Source of the DNA: Falsiroseomonas algicola
Lineage (GTDB): Bacteria > Pseudomonadota > Alphaproteobacteria > Acetobacterales > Acetobacteraceae
NCBI RefSeq assembly: GCF_011040385.1
Contig: NZ_JAAIKB010000014.1
Span: 81,629-145,628 of the forward strand
Direction of reading: 5' to 3'
DNA length: 64,000 nucleotides
This document shows, one piece after another, positions 47,200-53,953 of this stretch (position 1 is its first letter; each line of letters starts with the position of its first letter). Both the position numbers and the translations under genes were made by a program. Below the pieces are notes generated by a model that did no database searches, was not told the DNA's origin, and saw nothing but the letters and a program-made list of their open reading frames with translations.

Positions 47200-47649
47200 T
47201 CAGAGCTTCTTGTCGTAGGTGATCCACATGGTGCGGGTCGCCAGGCGGTCATAGACGCCGCGGCCGCGGTAGTTGTCGTCGGCCGTGATCCAGCGGATCA
47301 CCGACCAGCCGCGCGCGCGGCCCTCGGCCGCCACCGCCTCGATCAGCGCATCGGCCACGCGCTGCCCGCGCGCGGCGGGATCGACGAAGAGGTCGTCGAG
47401 GAAGCCGCCGGTGCTGGCGGAGAGCGGCCGCGCGAAGGGGCGGTAATGGGCGAGGCCGAGCGGCTTGCCACCCCCGTCCACGGCGATGAAGGCCTTCACC
47501 TCATGCGCGGGGTCCATGATCCAGCCCCAGACGCGCGCGCGCATCTCCGGCGTCTGCGTCACGCGGTAGAATGCCGCGTAGCCGGCATAGAGGCGCTCCC
47601 ACGCCTCCCGATGCTCGGTGGCCAGGGGGATGACGGTCACGCCACTCAT
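47200..47649 (-). CDS. GNAT-family N-acetyltransferase
   Basis: A 149-residue GNAT protein. The acetyl-CoA-binding motif A is seen as LFVDPAARGQRVADALIEAV (R/Q-x-x-G-x-A/G version), preceded by a strand GLAHYRPF and followed by WITADDNYRGRGVYDRLA. Substrate unknown. Its start shares a base with the stop of the NUDIX gene (TGATG), so both are translated from one message; a house-cleaning or metabolite-repair context is possible. Confidence 0.85.
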   Translation of the reverse strand: MSGVTVIPLATEHREAWERLYAGYAAFYRVTQTPEMRARVWGWIMDPAHEVKAFIAVDGGGKPLGLAHYRPFARPLSASTGGFLDDLFVDPAARGQRVADALIEAVAAEGRARGWSVIRWITADDNYRGRGVYDRLATRTMWITYDKKL

Positions 47650-48218
47650 CACGCGATCTCCTGCCGGATGCGCCCGGCGGCGGCGAGGGCGACGAGGATG
47701 CCGCCCACATGCATGGATTGCCCGATGCGGCCCTCGGCGATGGCCTGCATCACCTCCTCCACCGTCATCAGCACGACGGCGATCTCCTCCGTCGGCTCCG
47801 GCGTCGCCGCGGCCACGGGGACGGCGCCAAGGCCCAGCACGATGTGGAGCCGGTTGGTCTGGATGGCGGGGTTGGCGTGGGACGCATAGAGGAAGCGCCA
47901 TTCGGGGGCGTCATAGCCCGTCTCCTCCCGCAATTCGCGCCGCGCCGCGGCGATGGCATCGGCATCGCCGGGATCCATCACGCCACCCGGCAGTTCCAGC
48001 GACCAGGCCTGCGCGCCGTGCCGCCATTGCCGCACCATCACCACGCGGCCCTCGGGCGTGATGGCGACGGCGCAGCACCAGTCCGCGTAGTCCAGCACGT
48101 ACCAGGGCGCGATCTCCGTGCCTGCACGGGTGCGCAGCCGGTCGGCGCGCAGCCTGATCCAGCGATCCTCCACCAGGATGGTCGATTCCTTGGTGGTCCA
48201 GGGCGGCGTTTCGTCCAT
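47649..48218 (-). CDS. NUDIX hydrolase (ADP-ribose pyrophosphatase-like)
   Basis: A 189-residue NUDIX protein with the box GGVMDPGDADAIAAARREL followed by REETGY. The glutamate after the first half is replaced by aspartate and the loop is one residue longer than the textbook G-x5-E-x7-REUxEExGU, while the catalytic REL-x-EE part is intact. The substrate may be ADP-ribose or another nucleoside diphosphate. It is upstream of and overlaps the GNAT gene. The start at 48218 is 41 bp from the divergent promoter-like element of the YHS operon. Confidence 0.85.
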   Translation of the reverse strand: MDETPPWTTKESTILVEDRWIRLRADRLRTRAGTEIAPWYVLDYADWCCAVAITPEGRVVMVRQWRHGAQAWSLELPGGVMDPGDADAIAAARRELREETGYDAPEWRFLYASHANPAIQTNRLHIVLGLGAVPVAAATPEPTEEIAVVLMTVEEVMQAIAEGRIGQSMHVGGILVALAAAGRIRQEIA

Positions 48219-48258
48219 GCGGCAGCGTGGCGCCGCGCTGTTCCCGCATCAAGGGGGC

Positions 48259-48284
48259 GTAACCATCCCGCTTGGGGTGGCGAA
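48259..48284 (+). promoter_or_regulatory. candidate SigF-type ECF promoter (GTAACC-N16-CGAA)
   Basis: GTAACC at 48259-48264, exactly 16 bases, CGAA at 48281-48284. This equals the motif reported for Caulobacter SigF-dependent genes, and it lies 36 bp before the YHS gene, whose downstream neighbours are an ECF sigma factor and an NrsF-type anti-sigma factor. The sigma factor probably drives its own operon. Confidence 0.65.
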
Positions 48285-48319
48285 GCGCCCGGCATCCCCG
48301 TCATCGGAAGATCCCCGCC

Positions 48320-48766
48320 ATGCTGCGCCGCAGCCTTTTTACCCTCGCCGCCATTCCCTTCATCACGCCGGCGCTTGCCATGCCGCGCGTGCGCGCCGTG
48401 AACAACGCCGCCGGCATCGCGCTGCGCGGCTACGACACGGTCGCCTGGTTCACGGAGGGAGCGCCGCGCCGCGGCAGCGCGGCCTTCGCGGTGGAGCATG
48501 CGGGGGCCACCTGGCATTTCGCCCATGCCCGCCACCAGGCGCTGTTCGCCGCCAATCCCACCGCCTTCGCGCCCGCCTTCGGCGGCTTCTGCGCCTTCGG
48601 CGTGGCGCGCGGCTACAAGGTCGATATCGACCCGGAGGCGTGGCACATCGAAGCCGGCACGCTCTACCTCAACTACGACCTCGGCGTGCAGCGGCAATGG
48701 CGGCGCGACATCCCCGGCCACATCGCGCGCGCGACAGCGAACTGGCCCCGCCTGGCCGAGGCGTGA
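48320..48766 (+). CDS. exported YHS-domain protein
   Basis: A 148-residue protein: signal peptide at about residues 1-20 (RRSLFTLAAIPFITPALA) followed by a YHS domain. Typical blocks are GIALRGYDTVAWF, ATWHFAHARHQALFAANP and FGGFCAFGVARGYKVDIDP with the conserved cysteine, and a closing NYDLGVQRQWRRDIPGHI. YHS domains are small metal-associated folds; exported versions are often co-regulated with metal or oxidative stress. GGAAG lies ten bases before the ATG at 48320. It is followed by the sigma gene with a 1-bp gap. Confidence 0.85.
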   Translation: MLRRSLFTLAAIPFITPALAMPRVRAVNNAAGIALRGYDTVAWFTEGAPRRGSAAFAVEHAGATWHFAHARHQALFAANPTAFAPAFGGFCAFGVARGYKVDIDPEAWHIEAGTLYLNYDLGVQRQWRRDIPGHIARATANWPRLAEA

Positions 48767-48767
48767 C

Positions 48768-49379
48768 ATGCTCGCCGCCAGCCTTGCGGCCGGCCTCTCC
48801 CCCATGACGGACACCACGACGACCCGCGCGACGCAGGAAGCCCGCTGGGGCGGGCTGCTGGCGGCCGCGCAGGGGGGCGATGCCCGCGCCTACGACACCC
48901 TGCTGCGGGAGATCACGCCGCGGCTTCGCAGCCTGTGCCGCGCGCGCATCCGCGACGCGGCGGAGGCCGAGGACGCCGTGCAGGATGCGTTGATGACCAT
49001 CCATGCGCTGCGCCACACCTACGATCCCGAACGCCCCTTCGGCCCTTGGCTGACCACCATCGCCACGCGCCGCGCCGTGGACCGGCTGCGGCGCCGCGGA
49101 CGGGGGGCAGGTCGGGAGTCCAACATCGATGATCTGCCGGAAGGCGCGGCCTCCGTCGCGCCGGTCGCGGAGGAGCGTATCGCCGCGCGCGACCTGCGCG
49201 ACGCGGTGGCCGAACTGCCGGAAAGCCAGCGCACGGCGTTGCGCCTGGCGAAGCTCGAGGACCTGTCCCTGGCCGAGGCTTCCGCGCGGTCGGGCCTCAG
49301 CGTCGGTGCCTTGAAGGTGGCAACCCACCGCGCCATGCATTCGCTGCGTCGCCGATTCGGCGTGAAGGGGGATGAGTGA
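48768..49379 (+). CDS. ECF-family RNA polymerase sigma factor (SigF-like)
   Basis: A 203-residue ECF sigma factor with region 2 (DARAYDTLLREITPRLRSLC, then AEAEDAVQDALMTIHALRHTY) and region 4 (LPESQRTALRLAKLEDLSLA and GLSVGALKVATHRAMHSLRR). Immediate linkage to a DUF1109/NrsF membrane protein places it with the group of Caulobacter SigF, which responds to chromate, cadmium and oxidants. The ATG at 48768 has GAGG six bases upstream; a later ATG at 48804 lacks one. The stop overlaps the nrsF-like start by one base. Confidence 0.85.
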   Translation: MLAASLAAGLSPMTDTTTTRATQEARWGGLLAAAQGGDARAYDTLLREITPRLRSLCRARIRDAAEAEDAVQDALMTIHALRHTYDPERPFGPWLTTIATRRAVDRLRRRGRGAGRESNIDDLPEGAASVAPVAEERIAARDLRDAVAELPESQRTALRLAKLEDLSLAEASARSGLSVGALKVATHRAMHSLRRRFGVKGDE

Positions 49380-50020
49380 TGCGCACCGATGACCTGATCA
49401 GCCGGCTCTCGGCCGGGCTGACGCCGGTGCGCCGCGTGCCGCCGCCGCTGCTGGCGGCGTTGGGCTGGCTGGCCATGGCGACCGCCGTCGTGGCGCTGGG
49501 CGTCGCCGTCTCCGGCTTCCGGCACGATATCGAACAGCGGCTGATGCTGATGCATGAACAGGTGAACCTGGTGGCGGCGCTGCTGACCGGCACGGCGGCG
49601 GCGATCGCGGCCTTCCACCTGGCGCTGCCGGACCGCAGCGACCGCTGGGCGCTGCTGCCGCTGCCCTTCGCGGCCTTCTGGATCTCCGGCCTCGGCTGGG
49701 GTTGCATCCAGGAATTCGTCCAGCAGGGCTTCCCGGCGCTGTCCACCAGCTTCGGCTGCATGCGCTTCATCATCGGTTTCGGCATCCCGCTGACGCTCGG
49801 CATGCTGTGGATGACGCGGCACGCGGCGCCGCTGCGGCCGGGGCCGGTGGCGGCGCTGTCCGGCCTGGCGGCGGCGGCCATCGCCTCCGTCGGGCTGAGC
49901 CTGGTGCATCACCTGGATGCGGCGGCGATGGTGCTGATCTGGCATGGCGGGTCGGTGGCGCTGGTGACCTTCCTGGCGAAGCGCTGGGGCGCGCAGGCGA
50001 TGCGGGCGATGGGGCCGTGA
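49379..50020 (+). CDS. NrsF-type membrane anti-sigma factor (DUF1109)
   Basis: A 213-residue integral membrane protein with six probable helices (for example LLAALGWLAMATAVVALGVAV, GPVAALSGLAAAAIASVGL) and a short cytoplasmic N terminus (RTDDLISRLSAGLTPVRR), the DUF1109 layout. Its only two cysteines lie in GWGCIQEF and SFGCMRF (about 109 and 127), which fits the two conserved cysteines that make NrsF a thiol/metal sensor in Caulobacter. The closing HHLDAAAMVLIWHG block is also family-typical. It is coupled to the sigma gene by a TGATG overlap. Confidence 0.87.
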   Translation: MRTDDLISRLSAGLTPVRRVPPPLLAALGWLAMATAVVALGVAVSGFRHDIEQRLMLMHEQVNLVAALLTGTAAAIAAFHLALPDRSDRWALLPLPFAAFWISGLGWGCIQEFVQQGFPALSTSFGCMRFIIGFGIPLTLGMLWMTRHAAPLRPGPVAALSGLAAAAIASVGLSLVHHLDAAAMVLIWHGGSVALVTFLAKRWGAQAMRAMGP

Positions 50021-50027
50021 GGCGGCC

Positions 50028-52163
50028 TCAGCCGCGCCCTGCCAGGTGCAGCAGGCGGTCGAGCCCGCCGGCATCGGCCAGCAGCGCCGCCTTCTCCGCG
50101 CGGTCGAACTGACGCAGCGCGTCCTCGAGGCTCGGCGCCTCCTCCGCCTTCACCCGCGCCACCAGCAGCGTGGCGTCGATGGGGTCGAGCCGCGGGCGGC
50201 GGGGCGGCGGCAGCATCCGCCGATGCGCCGCCAGCAGGGGCGGGGAGGCGGCGAGGCGCCGCACCGCCTCCGGCTCCGCGCTCTCCGCGGCCAGGACGTC
50301 CCGCAGCGCTTCCGCGCGGCGGAGGATGGCGGGCGGGTCGCGTTCCTCCGGGATGGCGAGGATGCCGGCGCGGCGTAGCCGGGGCGAGGCGCGGGCCGTC
50401 AGGGCCGCGAGCGGCACCGAGAGCGCCAGGCCGAGCGTGACCGGCAGCATCCAGAGCGCGAGGTAGGGCGAGACGAGCCAGGAGGTGATGCCGAACAGCA
50501 CGCCGAAGACCGTGTGCCGCCAATAGAGCCGCCACACCGTGCCCCAGGGCAGCACGCCGTCATCCCGCTGCTGCGGCTGCCAGCCGGAATCGCGGCCGAG
50601 CAGGATGGAGACGACGTCGATGCTCTGCGTCAGCATCGTCACCGGCGCCAGCAGGCCCGCCACCAGCGTCTCCAGCAGCATGGAGAGAAAGGAGCGGATG
50701 GCACCGCCGATGCCGCGGCGTTCCGCCTGCTGGGTCAGCATCAGGCCCCAGGCCAGCAGCTTCGGCACCAGCAGCAGCGCCATGGTGCCGATGAACAGCC
50801 ATTTCGCGCGCACGGGGTCCACCACCGGCCAGTCCGGGAACAGGGTGGGGCTGCTGCCGAAATAGGCGGGACGGATGAAGCGCGCCTCCAGCGCCGTGAA
50901 CACGCCGACGATCAGGAACAGCAGCCAGAGCGGCGCGGTGATGTAGGATCCGATGCCGCTCAGCAGATGCAGGCGGCTGATCGGATGCAGGCCGCGCGCC
51001 GGCAGCACCGCCGCATGCTGGAGGTTGCCCTGGCACCAGCGACGGTCGCGGATCGCGAGTTCCGTCAGCGCGGGCGGGCTTTCCTCGTAGCTGCCGCGCA
51101 AGGCCGGGACCATGTGGATGGCCCAGCCGGCCCGGCGCATCAGCGCGGCCTCCACGAAATCGTGGCTCATGATGTCGCCGCCGAAGGGTTTCGGGCCGGC
51201 CAGCCGCGGCAGGCCCGCCTGATCGGCGAAGGCGCGGGTGCGGATAATGGCGTTGTGGCCCCAATAGTTGCCCTCCGCCCCATGCCACCAGGCGATGCCG
51301 GCGGCGATGACGGGGCCATAGACCCGGCCAGCGAATTGCTGCATCCGCGCGAAGAAGGACCGGCCATTGACGATGACGGGCAGGGTCTGGATCAGGCCGA
51401 CATCAGGGTGGCGTTCCATGGCGGCGGCCAGGCGCACCAGCGCGTCACCTTCCATGACGCTGTCGGCATCCAGCACCAGCATCTGCGGATAGGCGCCCCC
51501 GAAGCGGCGCACCCATTCCGCGATGTTGCCCGCCTTGCGGCCGATGTTGCGCGGACGGCGGCGGTAGAAGATGCGCCGGTGGTCGCCGGTGCGCTCCCGC
51601 AGCGCCAGGAAGGCCGCTTCCTCCGCCACCCAGGCATCGGGATCGGTGGTGTCGCTGAGGATGAAGATGTCGAACTGCTCGCCGGCGCCGGTGGCCGCCA
51701 GGCTTTCATGCATGGCCTGGAGGCCCGCCATCACCCGCGCCGGCGGTTCGTTGTAGACCGGCATCAGCAGCGCGGTGCGTGCGGTGAGCGTCGGCAGCGG
51801 CGCCGCGGGGTCGATGCCGAGCCGCCTGCCGCCGCCCCCCATCAGGCTGGCGACGCCACAGACGGCGGAGACGAAGGACAGCGCGATCCAGGCGAAGAGC
51901 ACGACGAAGAGCACCAGGATGGTGATCTGCAGCGCGGTCGGGCGGGCGATGTCGAGCACGAGGCCCATCTCCCGCGCCGCGAAGGCCGTCAGCAGCACCG
52001 CGCCGCCCAGCACCAGCAGGCGGCGCCAGGCCATGCCCCGCGGCGATGAAGGACGCTTGGCGGGGCCTGGTGTGCCAGGCATGGCGCGCATCGACTGCGC
52101 GGGCATGTCGAGCGGCGCTTCCTCCGGCAGGGCGCGCCAGGGCGTCTCCGTCAGGCCGTCCAT
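50028..52163 (-). CDS. opgH: periplasmic glucan glucosyltransferase OpgH/MdoH
   Basis: A 711-residue inner-membrane glycosyltransferase (family 2), somewhat shorter than E. coli OpgH because the N-terminal cytoplasmic part is reduced. Two helices precede the catalytic domain, which contains LLMPVYNEPPARV, IFILSDTTDP, the D-x-D region MLVLDADSVMEGD and the RRWCQGNLQH block; several helices follow. It polymerises and exports the beta-glucan backbone of osmoregulated periplasmic glucans. It overlaps opgG by 13 bp and converges with the NrsF gene 7 bp away. Confidence 0.94.
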   Translation of the reverse strand: MDGLTETPWRALPEEAPLDMPAQSMRAMPGTPGPAKRPSSPRGMAWRRLLVLGGAVLLTAFAAREMGLVLDIARPTALQITILVLFVVLFAWIALSFVSAVCGVASLMGGGGRRLGIDPAAPLPTLTARTALLMPVYNEPPARVMAGLQAMHESLAATGAGEQFDIFILSDTTDPDAWVAEEAAFLALRERTGDHRRIFYRRRPRNIGRKAGNIAEWVRRFGGAYPQMLVLDADSVMEGDALVRLAAAMERHPDVGLIQTLPVIVNGRSFFARMQQFAGRVYGPVIAAGIAWWHGAEGNYWGHNAIIRTRAFADQAGLPRLAGPKPFGGDIMSHDFVEAALMRRAGWAIHMVPALRGSYEESPPALTELAIRDRRWCQGNLQHAAVLPARGLHPISRLHLLSGIGSYITAPLWLLFLIVGVFTALEARFIRPAYFGSSPTLFPDWPVVDPVRAKWLFIGTMALLLVPKLLAWGLMLTQQAERRGIGGAIRSFLSMLLETLVAGLLAPVTMLTQSIDVVSILLGRDSGWQPQQRDDGVLPWGTVWRLYWRHTVFGVLFGITSWLVSPYLALWMLPVTLGLALSVPLAALTARASPRLRRAGILAIPEERDPPAILRRAEALRDVLAAESAEPEAVRRLAASPPLLAAHRRMLPPPRRPRLDPIDATLLVARVKAEEAPSLEDALRQFDRAEKAALLADAGGLDRLLHLAGRG

Positions 52164-53662
52164 CGGTAGAGCCAGGTCTCGGTGATCGGCCGGTCGCCGA
52201 GGCGCAGCACGGCGCGGAGTTCCGCGAGCGGCGCGGTGCCGGGGCGCAATTCGAAATGCACGCGCCAGCCGCCACCCTGCGGGTTCCGCTGCACCACGGC
52301 GTTCCGCAACTCACCTGCGTTGGTGGAAAGATCGAGCGTGGGCTGCGCATCCTCCGGCACCGCCCCCTCTCGCCCGCCGGCGATGTCGAGGACGAAGAGC
52401 CGGCCACGCGCGCCGGCCGAACCCACGCGCGTCGAGACGAACTGCGCCAGCGCCGTATTGCCCGCAACCGTCGGCAGCCAATGCAGGCGGTAGACGAAGT
52501 TGTATTCCTCCCCGGTGCGCATCGGCTGCTCGGGGCGCCAGAAGGCCACGATGTTGTCGTGCATCTCGCCATCGGTCGGGATCTCGATCAGCTGGATGCT
52601 GCCGGGGCCCCAATCCGCGATGGGCTCCACCCAGAGGCTGGGGCGCAGTTCGTAATGCGCCTCCAGGTCGTTGTACTGGCCGAAGTCGCGGCCGCGCTGC
52701 ATCAGGCCGAAGCCGCGCGGGTTGATTTCCGTGAAGTGGCTGATCTGCAGGTTGCGCGGGTTCTGCAGCGGTCGCCACAGCTGTTCGCCACGCGAGGTCG
52801 CGACCATCAGCCCGTCCGAATCATGCACGGCGTTGCGATAATCATCGATGCCGGCGCGATCGTTCGGCGCGAAGTAGAACATGCTGGTCAGCGGCGCGAT
52901 GCCGGCCAGCGCGACATCGGCGCGCGGGAAGACGGTGGACTGGACGTCGAAGACGGTGCTCGCCCCCGGCCGGATGGTGAAGCGGAAGCTGGCCGTGGCA
53001 CTCGGGCTGTCGAGCAGCGCATGCACGACAATGGAGCTGGTGCCGGCCTGCGGACGCTCCAGCCAGAAGGCGCGGAAGAGCGGAAACTCCTCGCCCGAGG
53101 GATCGGCCGTCTTGATCGCGAGACCGCGGGCCGAGAGGCCGTAGCGCAAATCCTTCGCCACGGCGCGGAAATAGCTGGCGCCGAGGAAGGCGCAGATCTC
53201 GTCGAAGACGCCGGGGCGGTTCAGCGGATGGGTGATGCGGAAGCCCGCGAAGCCGGTATCGGCATCGGGCGCCGGGCGGCCTTCCAGGTTGAAGGCGGTG
53301 GGATCATAGGCGATGGGGCGCGCCTGGCGATCCGCGACCTCATACAGCTCGACCTTGTGGGTGTAGAGGAAGCCGCGGTGGAAGAACTGCGCCTCGAACC
53401 CCAGATCCTGGCCGCGCCAGAGCGCGCGCGTGCGGTCGAAGGTCACCTTGCGGTAGTCGTCATAGCTGAGGTCCGTGAAGCCGCGCGGCAGCCTGGCATC
53501 CGGCATCCGGTGCGGGCGCTTCGCCAGATCCCGCGCCAAGTCGCGCACCGTGCCCTCGGTGAAGGGACGCGCGGCGGCCGCATTGCCCTGGGCCCGCACG
53601 CCTGCCACGGGCGACACCAACGCCCCGGCCAGCAAGGCGGCGAAAGCTTGTCTGCGATGCAC
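52151..53662 (-). CDS. opgG: periplasmic glucan biosynthesis protein OpgG/OpgD (MdoG/MdoD)
   Basis: A 503-residue periplasmic protein with a twin-arginine-containing leader (HRRQAFAALLAGALVSPVAG) and the OpgG beta-sandwich: LSYDDYRKVTFDRTRALWRG, FLGASYFRAV, YGLSARGLAI and the C-terminal SINPRGFGLMQR-like block (EINPRGFGLMQRGRDF). The RR leader is more like OpgD than Sec-dependent OpgG. It acts on the nascent glucan delivered by OpgH. The start is GTG at 53662 with GAAGGGA upstream; no ATG fits. The 291-bp region upstream contains a hairpin array and no gene. Confidence 0.9.
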   Translation of the reverse strand: MHRRQAFAALLAGALVSPVAGVRAQGNAAAARPFTEGTVRDLARDLAKRPHRMPDARLPRGFTDLSYDDYRKVTFDRTRALWRGQDLGFEAQFFHRGFLYTHKVELYEVADRQARPIAYDPTAFNLEGRPAPDADTGFAGFRITHPLNRPGVFDEICAFLGASYFRAVAKDLRYGLSARGLAIKTADPSGEEFPLFRAFWLERPQAGTSSIVVHALLDSPSATASFRFTIRPGASTVFDVQSTVFPRADVALAGIAPLTSMFYFAPNDRAGIDDYRNAVHDSDGLMVATSRGEQLWRPLQNPRNLQISHFTEINPRGFGLMQRGRDFGQYNDLEAHYELRPSLWVEPIADWGPGSIQLIEIPTDGEMHDNIVAFWRPEQPMRTGEEYNFVYRLHWLPTVAGNTALAQFVSTRVGSAGARGRLFVLDIAGGREGAVPEDAQPTLDLSTNAGELRNAVVQRNPQGGGWRVHFELRPGTAPLAELRAVLRLGDRPITETWLYRWTA

Positions 53663-53745
53663 GGCTGATCCCTTCGTCCCCACCAACGCCCCCGCAACGA
53701 GTGGGAAGCGCGGTGGTTGCATCGGGTGGCGTGCGGGTGGCCGCA

Positions 53746-53799
53746 GGGAGGGCTTTGCCCTCCCCGCACCCCACCCACCAAGGGCCAGCGGGCCCTTGG
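53746..53799. repeat. double-hairpin intergenic element (copy B)
   Basis: Hairpin GGGAGGGC-TTT-GCCCTCCC (53746-53764), a linker with GCACCCC, hairpin with 9-bp arms CCAAGGGCC/GGCCCTTGG (53778-53799), then AACCC. Same plan and orientation as copy A at 22051. Confidence 0.75.
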
Positions 53800-53813
53800 A
53801 ACCCATGAGATAC

Positions 53814-53861
53814 AACGACGAAGGGGGAGGGGGCACTTCGGCCCCCTCCCCCTTCGTCGTT
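53814..53861. repeat. 20-bp perfect inverted repeat
   Basis: Perfect 20-bp arms at 53814-53833 and 53842-53861 separated by eight bases; the arms start AACGACGA and end in runs of G. One further C-G pair closes a six-base loop. It sits exactly between double-hairpin copies B and C. No T-run on either side. Confidence 0.9.
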
Positions 53862-53872
53862 ATGCCCGCGGT

Positions 53873-53928
53873 CCAGGGTCCCGCTGGACCCTGGCGAGGG
53901 GGTGCAGGGGGAGCAGCGCTCCCCCTGC
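53873..53928. repeat. double-hairpin intergenic element (copy C, inverted)
   Basis: Hairpins with 9-bp arms (53873-53881/53886-53894) and 11-bp arms (53904-53914/53918-53928), linked by a GGGGGTGC segment. Read on the minus strand it has the same hairpin-GCACCCCC-hairpin-GGACC plan as copies A and B, so it is inverted relative to copy B. It begins 25 bp after the gcvP stop and could end that transcript. Confidence 0.75.
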
Positions 53929-53953
53929 GGCAGCCAGCGCTACGCCCCGAACG

